Positions 1-5,618 of a stretch of DNA of 8,478 nucleotides are shown here, piece by piece. This DNA comes from Rhodothermia bacterium. Lineage in GTDB: Bacteria > Bacteroidota > Rhodothermia > Rhodothermales > JABDKH01. The position numbers were made by a program, and so were the translations under genes. Below the pieces are notes generated by a model. That model did not search any database and had not been told where the DNA came from. It saw only the letters and a list, made by a program, of their open reading frames with translations. The number at the start of each line of letters is the position of its first letter. Position 1 is the stretch's first letter. The stretch covers positions 1 to 8,478 of the forward strand of contig JAUIJQ010000107.1 in the NCBI GenBank assembly GCA_030431165.1. The letters are read 5' to 3'.

Positions 1-66
1 TTTGGATCGCTGATTGTCGAGCGCGTCCTCGACGCGCGGTCAGAACGCGGGCTTCGCGACATGTAA
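1..66 (+). CDS. 3' end of an unidentified gene (partial)
   Basis: An open frame enters at the left edge and ends at TAA (64-66), giving 21 residues that finish in ERGLRDM. Third codon positions are mostly G or C, as in the neighbouring genes. The stop lies 12 bases before the next start, and the Shine-Dalgarno for that gene sits in between, so this fragment is probably the tail of the first visible gene in an operon with the small membrane protein and the YbjQ-family protein. Too little is present to name a family. It could be a chance open frame, but its position directly before a well-spaced ribosome site argues for a real gene end. Confidence 0.55.
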   Translation, partial: FGSLIVERVLDARSERGLRDM

Positions 67-69
67 CCC

Positions 70-74
70 GGAGG
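70..74 (+). promoter_or_regulatory. Shine-Dalgarno of the 77-residue membrane protein
   Basis: GGAGG lies four bases before the ATG at 79, a near-ideal match to the 16S rRNA tail. It fixes the start of the small membrane protein. It is among the clearest ribosome sites in a window where several genes lack one. Confidence 0.75.
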
Positions 75-78
75 CAAC

Positions 79-312
79 ATGGTTCGAGGAATGCGCATAC
101 TCGGAGTCGCCTTAATGGGCGTCGGACTCCTGCTCCTCGTAACGTACTTTGTCAGTCCACTGCGGATTTTGTGGTGGTGGTACCGGCACATGCCGATGCC
201 GCTTCAGATTGGTCTCGGCGTGGCGGGAGTAGGTCTCGCCATCCTGCTGACCACCATGTTGATCGAGCGTACCCAATCGAGGGAGTACGACAAAGACCTG
301 AAGAACCAATGA
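79..312 (+). CDS. small two-helix membrane protein of unknown function
   Basis: The product has 77 residues. Two hydrophobic segments, about residues 7-25 and 42-62, are joined by a short aromatic and basic stretch (LWWWYRHMP), and a charged tail follows. It is most likely an inner-membrane hairpin protein, and the positive-inside rule would put the basic linker and possibly the tail in the cytoplasm. I recognise no family. The start is well supported by GGAGG at 70-74. The stop overlaps the start of the following YbjQ-family gene as ATGA (309-312), so the two are probably translationally coupled and may act together at the membrane. That functional link is inferred from the overlap alone. 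Confidence 0.8.
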   Translation: MVRGMRILGVALMGVGLLLLVTYFVSPLRILWWWYRHMPMPLQIGLGVAGVGLAILLTTMLIERTQSREYDKDLKNQ

Positions 313-623
313 TCATCGTTAGCACGCCCGACATACCGGGCCGGACGATTACGCAGAGCCTCGGCCTTGTCCGGGGAAACACAATCCGCGCCAAGCACGT
401 GGGGAAAGACATCCTCGCGAGCCTCCGGATGCTTGTTGGTGGTGAGATCAAGGAGTACACGGAGATGCTCACCGAGGCGCGTAACGAGGCGCTGCTCCGG
501 ATGAAGCAGGAGGCAACGTCAGCGGGTGCGGATGCCGTTGTGAACGTGCGCTTTGTCACAAGCCAGGTAATGGCCGGCGCCGCCGAACTGCTCGCCTACG
601 GAACGGCCGTCAAGCTGGACTGA
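309..623 (+). CDS. YbjQ/UPF0145 family protein (putative heavy-metal-binding domain)
   Basis: The 104-residue product has the hallmarks of the YbjQ/UPF0145 family: an N-terminal TPDIPGR strand, LGLVRGNTIRAKHVGKDI near residues 18-35, GGEIKEYTEML near 44-54, an amphipathic helix with EARNEALLRM, then GADAVVNVRF and a closing LLAYGTAV strand. Length matches the usual 100-110 residues. Members form small beta-rich homo-oligomers. Databases label the domain heavy-metal-binding, but biochemical support is thin and I see no cysteine or histidine cluster here, so the role is uncertain. The ATG at 309 overlaps the upstream stop by four bases. A longer open frame upstream of 309 only runs antisense to family expectations and through the neighbour's coding region. 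The last codons and the stop form the first recognisable unit of the repeat array at 612-817. Confidence 0.87.
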   Translation: MIIVSTPDIPGRTITQSLGLVRGNTIRAKHVGKDILASLRMLVGGEIKEYTEMLTEARNEALLRMKQEATSAGADAVVNVRFVTSQVMAGAAELLAYGTAVKLD

Positions 624-817
624 CCGCCAAGGTCGACTGACTGCCACGCTGGACCGGGCACGGAGCCAGACTGGGCACTGAGCTGGACTGGCCACCCGAG
701 CTGGACTGGCCACCCGAGCTGGACTGGCCACCCGAGCTGGACTGGCCACCCGAGCTGGACTGGCCACCGAGCTGCACAGGCCCCCAAGCTGGACTGGCCA
801 CCCGAGCTGGACCGGCC
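612..817. repeat. 17-18 base tandem repeat array filling a convergent gene junction
   Basis: The unit is GAGCTGGACTGGCCACCC. Perfect copies start at 680, 698, 716 and 734. A 17-base copy starts at 752, a degenerate one (gagctgcacaggccccc) at 769, a one-mismatch copy at 786 and a truncated one at 804. Diverged units of about the same size (near 612, 629, 646 and 663) carry the pattern back into the last four codons of the YbjQ-family gene. On the other side the array ends next to the TAG (817-819) of the GAF gene. No unit contains a stop codon, so the perfect part is open in all six frames and generates spurious ORFs. Each unit carries AGCT and TGGCCA self-complementary cores. There are no unique spacers, so it is not a CRISPR. 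Replication slippage is the likely origin. Confidence 0.93.
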
Positions 818-3225
818 TAAACCACGTCCTCTGTGTCCCGGGCAACCAGGCTGTCCAGGTCTGGATGTGTGCGCACTTCCATCTCCGGTTTCTGCTCGCT
901 CACGGTAACACGAAGCGCGCGGAGCCCGGTGACACCCTGAAGCGGCTCAACCTCGAGGTCTTCGACGTTGTCCTCGACGTAGCCCGCTGCGATCAGGTAG
1001 TCCAGGTAACGCATGTACTCGCGACGCTCTTTCTGTTGCGAATACACAATCGCGATCTTGCCCGGTTGGGTAATGCGCTCTGAGCTACCAAGCACGCGTG
1101 CTTTGTCGATGCGCTTCTTCACGATCATGTAGCGTGCGTTGTACGCGCCGTCAACGCCGAACCGCTTCTCGTCTTTGCTGAATCGAATGGCTATCGGGAA
1201 GTCCTGAATCAGCACGAGGTGTGCCACGTCGAGGGGGACGGGCAGCTTGTCTTGTGACGCCGCCAGTTGCCACACAACGCCGCACATTGTTTGAAGCTGC
1301 CACAAACGCAGGTTGCGCAGGTAGAGGACATCAAACGTCTCGTCCTCGGCGATGGCCGCGCCGACGTAGATGTTGTAGTCAACACCGTCGGTCTCAAACT
1401 TCTCGAAGTAGTGCGGAAACATCGCTTGCGCTTCGCTTTGCCGCTTCTGAAGAAAATCCGACACCGTTTTGTTGACGAGCGCTACAGACTCTTCGTAGTT
1501 GCGGCGGCGTTTGTAGAGCACGCCGAGCGTGTTGTCGACAGCGCTTCGATACTCTTCAACCTTCGTGCGGATGCTCTCGCGTGATCCCGCAAGCCGCTCA
1601 AACAGGGGCTCGACGTCATTGCGGAGGAATCCGAGGGCACCGACTTCAGCGTCTGAGGAGAGCCCTGCTTCAATGGTCTGAACAAATCGCGCGATGCGGA
1701 ACCCCAGCTCGTCGAGAGCCGGGAGTGGCTGATAACTGCTGGCCTCGACGATCACAGACAGCGCAAGGCCAAGCTGCTCGATGAGGTCAGCCTGTATGGC
1801 CCGGTTACGCTGGATCGACGAGTCCCGGATATCCGACAATCCGTACAGCGGATACACGTCCTCAAAGACGATGTCTTCGGGCTCGCGCTTTTCCCCCGCC
1901 TGGATGCCTCGCTCAAGTCGCTCAGCAGCTCGCCTGAACCGCCATTCAACCGACGGGTGGATCGACGTAAACTCCTCCTTGATCAGTGCCTGAATCCGGT
2001 CGTGGTGTTCGTCGAGGCTACGCATCATGGCAGCCGCAAACAGGGACACCACGTTGGTGAGCTGAATCACCGAGAACGCCGTGAGGCGATCAGGCTCGGA
2101 TGTCGCCAGTTCGAGCACGCCGACAATCCGCCCGTTGTCCTTGAGTGGCGCCAGGAGCAGGCCGCGCAGTCCCTGCTCGCGAATGTGATGCTCAAAGCCT
2201 GTGCAGAACGTGCACGAGTCGAGGTCGCTGATAACAACCGCTTCGCCGCGGCTGAACAGTTCAGCGTATGACGACTGGTCGCGCATCGCACAATCGGGCA
2301 GGCAGTTGTCGTGGCGAAGCAGAGAACGGCCAAGTGTTCTTGACTCGTCGATGTCCTCGAAGCGGCCCGTCTCCAGCCCGATGACGCCGATCCGGAGATC
2401 GGGGATACCCATCAGGTCACGAAGATGCCCTTCGATTCGGTCGAGCTTCAACGGACTCATCAGCGCGTCGCGCTCGAGCAGGTCGTTCTTCAGTCGACTG
2501 TTTGTCTCGTGCTCGCTGACGTCGATCAGCGTTATTGTGGTAAACCCACGGAAGACGAAGTTATCCGGCGGAAGAAGCGACTGCCATAGATCAAGATCCA
2601 TGGGGTTTGCCGCGAGACGGCTGACGTCGTCAGGCGTGAGCTCGGGCAGGTCGCCAATCACATCGATATCTACAAACTGCGGGTCAACATGGACCCGGTA
2701 GTAGACGTTCAGATCGTTTTCGAGGGCGATCCGAAAAACAGTAGGGAAGCGTAGCCCGAGATCAACGTCGTAATACGTGTTCAGGATGACGTGGTAGGCT
2801 TCGAGGATCTCTGCTCGCTGCCGCTCTTCTCGCGTTGTGTAGTCGGAGCACGACTCATCGTCAGCGGTAACCTCAGCGATCGCCAGCATCTCCATGAAGC
2901 GCGGCGTGCCGAAGAAAACCTCCATCCTGAAGGGCGTCATGCCGGCGGCGAGCCAGTCGTCGGAGTGCGTCAGCGGCACCACGACGGCCATGAGTTGCTC
3001 GATGAGGTGGCTGTGCGGTTCTAGCTGTTCCGCTGAATCCACGCCGTTGATCATCTCAGGGATGCTCTCAGCGCGTGATGCGAGCTGCTCTGCGAGTCCG
3101 CGTACGGCCGGGTCCTGTGCGGTATCAGCCAGCGCACGCCACCGCGCGACGAGCTTGTGGAGGCTCAGAACACGGCGGAAGGGAAGGTGGTCGAGGACGT
3201 CGGGGTTTGTAGCAGTAGTCGTCAT
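817..3225 (-). CDS. large GAF-domain protein, putative sensory or regulatory
   Basis: From the ATG at 3225 the product is 802 residues. An in-frame GTG at 3267 would add 14. Neither has a clear Shine-Dalgarno. I prefer ATG because the preceding 14 residues look non-homologous and the conserved-looking helix (LPFRRVLSLHKLV) follows soon after it. A GAF fold spans about residues 250-405, with a strand near DLRIGVIGLE and the strand/helix pair LRGLLLAPLKDNGRIVGVLELAT. It is preceded by a long helical N-terminal region and followed by a helical region containing EDVYPLYGLSDIRDSS, a motif I recall from similar-sized Bacteroidota GAF proteins. GAF domains bind small ligands or serve as dimeric sensors. 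No kinase, cyclase or DNA-binding domain is evident, so the output is unknown. Four cysteines (C308, C312, C338, C341) cluster in the GAF domain. It lies downstream of proC on the same strand, about 230 bases away, so it probably has its own promoter. Confidence 0.88.
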   Translation of the reverse strand: MTTTATNPDVLDHLPFRRVLSLHKLVARWRALADTAQDPAVRGLAEQLASRAESIPEMINGVDSAEQLEPHSHLIEQLMAVVVPLTHSDDWLAAGMTPFRMEVFFGTPRFMEMLAIAEVTADDESCSDYTTREERQRAEILEAYHVILNTYYDVDLGLRFPTVFRIALENDLNVYYRVHVDPQFVDIDVIGDLPELTPDDVSRLAANPMDLDLWQSLLPPDNFVFRGFTTITLIDVSEHETNSRLKNDLLERDALMSPLKLDRIEGHLRDLMGIPDLRIGVIGLETGRFEDIDESRTLGRSLLRHDNCLPDCAMRDQSSYAELFSRGEAVVISDLDSCTFCTGFEHHIREQGLRGLLLAPLKDNGRIVGVLELATSEPDRLTAFSVIQLTNVVSLFAAAMMRSLDEHHDRIQALIKEEFTSIHPSVEWRFRRAAERLERGIQAGEKREPEDIVFEDVYPLYGLSDIRDSSIQRNRAIQADLIEQLGLALSVIVEASSYQPLPALDELGFRIARFVQTIEAGLSSDAEVGALGFLRNDVEPLFERLAGSRESIRTKVEEYRSAVDNTLGVLYKRRRNYEESVALVNKTVSDFLQKRQSEAQAMFPHYFEKFETDGVDYNIYVGAAIAEDETFDVLYLRNLRLWQLQTMCGVVWQLAASQDKLPVPLDVAHLVLIQDFPIAIRFSKDEKRFGVDGAYNARYMIVKKRIDKARVLGSSERITQPGKIAIVYSQQKERREYMRYLDYLIAAGYVEDNVEDLEVEPLQGVTGLRALRVTVSEQKPEMEVRTHPDLDSLVARDTEDVV

Positions 3226-3452
3226 ACGGGCTCTATCGAAAACTACATGGTGCTCATACGCGGGCACATGAAATGAGTTACCCGAAACACGGAATCATTA
3301 CAGGTGCACTTCGCGGCAGTAAGGTATTAGACGCAGGAAGGCGCCGATTCCTCTAATGGGCACACAAAATGGCCCTGTGAGCACATATTAGGCGGAATTC
3401 AGGCCCGCCGTTGTCGGCGGCCTTCTGTCACTTAGTCGGGTTCGCCTTCCCC
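3226..3452. other. intergenic region between proC and the GAF gene
   Basis: About 227 bases between two minus-strand genes (185 if the GAF gene starts at GTG 3267). Apart from the hairpin at 3402-3422, I find no repeat, RNA gene or conserved ORF. The region is more AT-rich than its flanks and should carry the GAF gene promoter. The nearest match to a Bacteroidota -7 element on the minus strand is TAGTTTTC at 3245-3238, one base off TAnnTTTG. It has no TTG at a suitable distance, so I do not call it a promoter. Confidence 0.5.
3402..3422 (-). terminator. GC-rich hairpin downstream of proC, possible terminator
   Basis: About 30 bases after the proC stop, CCGCCG and CGGCGG pair around a TTGT loop, and the flanking GGC/GCC extends the stem with one bulged base. 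It sits where a proC terminator is expected. There is no T-run on the transcribed side, so it is not a classical intrinsic terminator. It may act as a 3'-end stabiliser or a weak stop. Confidence 0.4.
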
Positions 3453-4304
3453 TTATCCGTCGCTACTGCCGTCGTCTTTGACGCCTTGCTCCTGTGCGCC
3501 AAAAGCCACCGACCGCTCGTACGCCGCCCAGATTCCGCGCGAGATCACGGTGCGTAGGCCGCCTTTTTCCATGCGGTACAGCGCCGCGGCCGTTGTGCCA
3601 CCCGGGGACGTAACCTGATTACGCAGCTCCGCGACGTGTTTCCCTGACTCCTCGGCATACTCCACGGACCCTCTGATCGTCTCGAAAACGAGCTTCTCGG
3701 CCACGCGCCGCGGGAAGCCCATGTGCACACCGGCATCAACCATGGCCTCCATAAACAGGAACACGTAGCCGGGGCCCGACCCGCTGAGAGCGGTCGCCAT
3801 GTCCAGGAACGCCTCCCGGTCAACGTGAACGTCTTCGCCGAGCGACTGCAGAATGGCCTGCGCCTGTTTGATCTGGTCGGATGTCACTTCGGGCGTTGCC
3901 GTCCACACCGTGATGCCGCGCCTGATCTGTGCCGGCGTGTTCGGCATGGAGCGGACGATCGCCTTGTGCCCTGTCCCCGTTGCGATGCGTGCCAGCGGTG
4001 CACCCGCAACAATCGACACGATCAAGTTTTGTTCAGCGACGCGGCCCTGCAAATCCGCCAGTACGCCGGCCAGCGACTGCGGCTTTACCGCGAGCACAAT
4101 GATGTCTCCCGCGGAGGCTGCCTCGCCGTTGTTGGGTGTTACACCAACGCCGTACCCGTTTGCCAGAGCGTGGCGCCGGTCATCTGATGGGTCAGCGACA
4201 ACGATGCGGTCGGGTGCGATGGCATCCTGGTCGAGCAGGCCGCGGATCATGGCCTCTGCCATGGTGCCGCCGCCGATAAACGTTATCCGGCTTTCTTTCA
4301 GCAT
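3453..4304 (-). CDS. proC: pyrroline-5-carboxylate reductase
   Basis: The enzyme reduces 1-pyrroline-5-carboxylate to L-proline with NAD(P)H, the last step of proline synthesis, in the cytoplasm. The 283-residue product is close to the usual 265-280. The N-terminal Rossmann fold shows ITFIGGGTMAEAM (7-19) and the VKPQ loop (73-76). MPNTPA (120-125) is the family signature around the active-site cleft. The C-terminal dimerisation domain carries ALSGSGPGYVFLFMEAMVDAGVHMG (172-196) and QVTSPGGTTAAAL (230-242), the substrate-binding signature. All key motifs are intact. The C-terminus ends in a short acidic, serine-rich tail. The start is ATG at 4304, where the product aligns at MLKESRITFIGGG. 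The ribosome site GAGG lies 12 bases upstream, which is long, and an out-of-frame mini-ORF intervenes. A lipoprotein gene lies 72 bases upstream on the same strand and may be cotranscribed. Confidence 0.97.
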   Translation of the reverse strand: MLKESRITFIGGGTMAEAMIRGLLDQDAIAPDRIVVADPSDDRRHALANGYGVGVTPNNGEAASAGDIIVLAVKPQSLAGVLADLQGRVAEQNLIVSIVAGAPLARIATGTGHKAIVRSMPNTPAQIRRGITVWTATPEVTSDQIKQAQAILQSLGEDVHVDREAFLDMATALSGSGPGYVFLFMEAMVDAGVHMGFPRRVAEKLVFETIRGSVEYAEESGKHVAELRNQVTSPGGTTAAALYRMEKGGLRTVISRGIWAAYERSVAFGAQEQGVKDDGSSDG

Positions 4305-4312
4305 GCAGCCAT
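4298..4312 (-). other. four-codon mini-ORF (MAAC) overlapping the proC start
   Basis: On the minus strand GAGG is followed after four bases (TAAC) by ATG GCT GCA TGC TGA. The ATG at 4312 is 8 bases before the proC ATG and in a different frame, and its TGA overlaps the first proC codons (ATGCTGA). The mini-ORF is better spaced from the GAGG than proC itself. It could couple translation initiation at proC by terminating and restarting on its start codon, or it could be chance. Confidence 0.35.
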
Positions 4313-4314
4313 GT

Positions 4315-4332
4315 TACCTCGGAAGGGAGGTA
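4315..4332 (-). promoter_or_regulatory. short hairpin covering the proC ribosome site
   Basis: TACCTC and GAGGTA are perfect six-base inverted arms around a six-base loop. In the proC mRNA the GAGG of the Shine-Dalgarno is in the 3' arm, so the stem would hide it when folded. The stem is short, and the pairing may simply reflect a purine-rich ribosome site near a pyrimidine run. Confidence 0.3.
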
Positions 4333-4376
4333 TTCGGCAAATGGGGAAGAGCCAACGCTAGTCTGTGCGGGCGCTC

Positions 4377-4868
4377 TCACGATCTGCGCTTCGCTGACCA
4401 TCGCCCTTCGTCCACGTGATCAGACATGCCGTGTCGCGACGTAAACGTCCCGGTCATTTTGTCTCCCTCGATCGTGCCGTGGAAAACCGTGATCAGTGCG
4501 CATCCGCAATCGGGATCTTCGTACGGTTCAAGCTGGCCGGTGATACGGTTGCCGTCGATCCGCACGAAGTGAATCCGGATTCGTTCGCTGTGATTGCGTC
4601 GAAGCGCCGCGTAACTCGGGTCGTGCGTCGTCCAGTCGTGTTCCTCAGATTCCATGATGACGTCGCCAAACGCGGAATCCGGCGATGTGGACAGCAGGAA
4701 CGCGATGGTGCCGTGGCGACCGGTGTCAATGCCGGTGTACGTCCCGAACCAATCCCCTTTCAATGCTTCAAGCGTTTCGGGACTTGCGTCAAGGGCCATC
4801 GGGGGCAGCGTTGAGCGGCATCCGCCGAGAAGTAGCGCGACAAGGGCAACGAGGGGTAGCGCTTTCAT
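4377..4868 (-). CDS. lipoprotein of unknown function
   Basis: The 163-residue product starts with a lipoprotein signal: MK, a hydrophobic run, and the lipobox LLGGC with Cys17 as the lipidated residue. It is therefore exported and membrane-anchored. The mature part reads as a small beta-rich domain, with alternating strands starting at GDWFGTYTG (38-46) and continuing through GTIAFLL, RIRIHFVRI, GNRITGQLEPY, ALITVFHGTI and DKMTGTFTS. This strand pattern recalls calycin-like lipoproteins, but I recognise no family. A CGC pair (C121, C123) follows a DPD turn and could bind metal or form disulfides. I choose the ATG at 4868 over the one at 4874 because GGAG then lies six bases before the start instead of touching it. 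It is the first gene before proC, with a 72-base gap, and is divergent from the heme-protein gene. Confidence 0.82.
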   Translation of the reverse strand: MKALPLVALVALLLGGCRSTLPPMALDASPETLEALKGDWFGTYTGIDTGRHGTIAFLLSTSPDSAFGDVIMESEEHDWTTHDPSYAALRRNHSERIRIHFVRIDGNRITGQLEPYEDPDCGCALITVFHGTIEGDKMTGTFTSRHGMSDHVDEGRWSAKRRS

Positions 4869-4874
4869 GATCAT

Positions 4875-4878
4875 CTCC
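4875..4878 (-). promoter_or_regulatory. Shine-Dalgarno deciding the lipoprotein start
   Basis: GGAG on the minus strand precedes ATGATCATG. Only the second ATG (4868) leaves a usable six-base spacing, so it is preferred to the ATG at 4874. Confidence 0.6.
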
Positions 4879-4886
4879 GGATAATT

Positions 4887-4972
4887 GCGGACTACGTATT
4901 ATGAGTACGCCGCGGCACGCTTCCGGATACGCGGGCAAAGTCAGTCTCGATGTGTAGTCCGCCGCACTACAC
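4887..4972. promoter_or_regulatory. inverted repeats in a divergent promoter region
   Basis: GCGGACTAC (4887-4895) is the exact reverse complement of GTAGTCCGC (4954-4962). In addition GTGTAGT (4952-4958) and ACTACAC (4966-4972) form a seven-base inverted repeat around a seven-base spacer. The three ACTAC/GTAGT cores lie between the divergently read lipoprotein and heme-protein genes, where a shared operator would be placed. No regulator gene is adjacent, so the binding protein is unknown. Confidence 0.4.
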
Positions 4973-4988
4973 CAGCCACCGGCCCATG

Positions 4989-5022
4989 TTTGCGGCAAGG
5001 CGGCGTTGCACGTGTATCTTTG
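4989..5022 (+). promoter_or_regulatory. Bacteroidota-type promoter of the heme-protein gene
   Basis: TTTG (4989-4992) and TATCTTTG (5015-5022) match the -33 TTG and -7 TAnnTTTG elements of Bacteroidota housekeeping promoters. The 22-base spacing falls in the range reported for Flavobacterium promoters. Transcription would start near 5029, leaving a leader of about 19 bases before the ATG at 5048, which has no Shine-Dalgarno, as is common in this phylum. Confidence 0.6.
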
Positions 5023-5049
5023 TGGTCATTAACGAGTATCTGTGGTCAT
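5015..5049 (+). repeat. direct repeat spanning the -7 element and the start codon
   Basis: TATCTTTGTGGTCAT (5015-5029) recurs as TATCTGTGGTCAT (5037-5049), which differs by a two-base gap. The second copy runs into the ATG at 5048. The first copy contains the predicted -7 element and the second lacks TTTG, so the duplication leaves a single good promoter. Confidence 0.6.
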
Positions 5050-5518
5050 GAAAAAGTACCTGAAAATCGCCGGGGCGTTGATCGTTGTTGCCGTCATCGG
5101 CATTCAGCTTGTCCCCGTCGAGCGCACCAATCCGCCGGTGGTGAGGGACGTGGCGTGGGATTCCCCGGAAACGAGGGCGCTTGCAGAGCGCGCATGTTTT
5201 GACTGCCACAGCAACGAGACGAAGTGGCCGTACTATTCGTACATCGCACCGATCTCATGGCGCGTTGCACAGCACGTCTCCATGGGGCGTCGGCACCTGA
5301 ATTTCTCAGACTGGACGCAGCCCAACGAAGACTTGGACGAAGTCATCGAGGTGATGGAAGAAGGCGAGATGCCGCTCTCGGATTACCTGCTGATGCACAG
5401 CGAAGCCCGCCTTTCACCTGAGGAGACTGAAGCGCTGATCGCCGGATTCCGACGCACGTTCGAAAACGACCCGCCGATTGAGCGCCGCCGCCGGCGACCA
5501 CCTGGGGACGGGGCCTAG
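5048..5518 (+). CDS. membrane-anchored CxxCH heme-binding domain protein
   Basis: The 156-residue product starts with MKK and one hydrophobic segment (about residues 6-23), acting as an uncleaved anchor or a signal peptide, so the rest lies in the periplasm. Residues 50-54 are CFDCH, the covalent c-type heme site. It is followed by SNETKWPYYSYIAPISW and HVSMGRRHLNFSDW (76-89), the pattern of the small Haem_bd-type proteins found in Bacteroidota and neighbouring phyla. H54 would be the proximal ligand. Met108 in EEGEMPLSDYLLMH is a candidate distal ligand. The C-terminus is proline- and arginine-rich (ERRRRRPPGDGA) and probably disordered. A role in periplasmic electron transfer or heme handling is inferred. 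ATG 5048 is preferred to GTG 5042 because MKKYLK makes a normal signal start. No cytochrome maturation genes are nearby. It converges on the His-rich lipoprotein gene. Confidence 0.88.
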   Translation: MKKYLKIAGALIVVAVIGIQLVPVERTNPPVVRDVAWDSPETRALAERACFDCHSNETKWPYYSYIAPISWRVAQHVSMGRRHLNFSDWTQPNEDLDEVIEVMEEGEMPLSDYLLMHSEARLSPEETEALIAGFRRTFENDPPIERRRRRPPGDGA

Positions 5519-5538
5519 CACAACGGGAGACGGGGCCT
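5507..5538. repeat. 10-base direct repeat at the end of the heme-protein gene
   Basis: GACGGGGCCT occurs at 5507-5516, overlapping the last codons and the TAG stop, and again at 5529-5538, 22 bases on. The flanks are also partly alike. It looks like a local duplication of the 3' end of the gene. Confidence 0.6.
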
Positions 5539-5564
5539 GGTCGATCGTCAGCCGCTGACTTGCG

Positions 5565-5613
5565 CGACCTCCGACTTTCGACCTTCGACTTGCGACCTCC
5601 GCCCGCCGACCGG
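5565..5613. repeat. heptanucleotide tandem repeat, consensus CGACYTB
   Basis: Five consecutive seven-base units fit CGACYTB at 5565, 5572, 5579, 5586 and 5593. Two diverged units (CGCCCGC, CGACCGG) follow up to 5613, and a looser GACTTG copy precedes at 5557. The array ends 5 bases before the stop of the convergent lipoprotein gene and occupies most of this noncoding junction. It resembles the short tandemly repeated elements found between genes in several bacterial groups. Confidence 0.8.
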
Positions 5614-5618
5614 TGAGG

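Noticed and set aside
171..308. N-terminal extension of the YbjQ-family protein from position 171
   Set aside because: It overlaps the 77-residue membrane protein in another frame, is arginine- and histidine-rich with no family similarity, and the ATGA overlap start at 309 gives the normal family length.
612..817. CRISPR array
   Set aside because: The 18-base units are directly adjacent with no unique spacers, and no cas gene is present.
519..845. Minus-strand ORFs with repeated WPVQLG, GGQSSS or ASPARV peptides
   Set aside because: The repeat unit contains no stop codon in any frame, so these ORFs follow automatically from the array. None has a ribosome site.
3226..3267. GTG start at 3267 for the GAF protein
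   Set aside because: There is no Shine-Dalgarno, and the 14 extra residues show no link to the helical N-terminus. ATG 3225 is preferred, though not proven.
3853..4419. 188-residue plus-strand ORF opposite proC
   Set aside because: It is antisense to an intact proC with all family motifs, and its composition is a mirror of GC-rich codon use.
4936..4943. Minus-strand -7 element (TGACTTTG) for the lipoprotein-proC genes
   Set aside because: It differs from TAnnTTTG at the key A and has no TTG at a suitable upstream distance.
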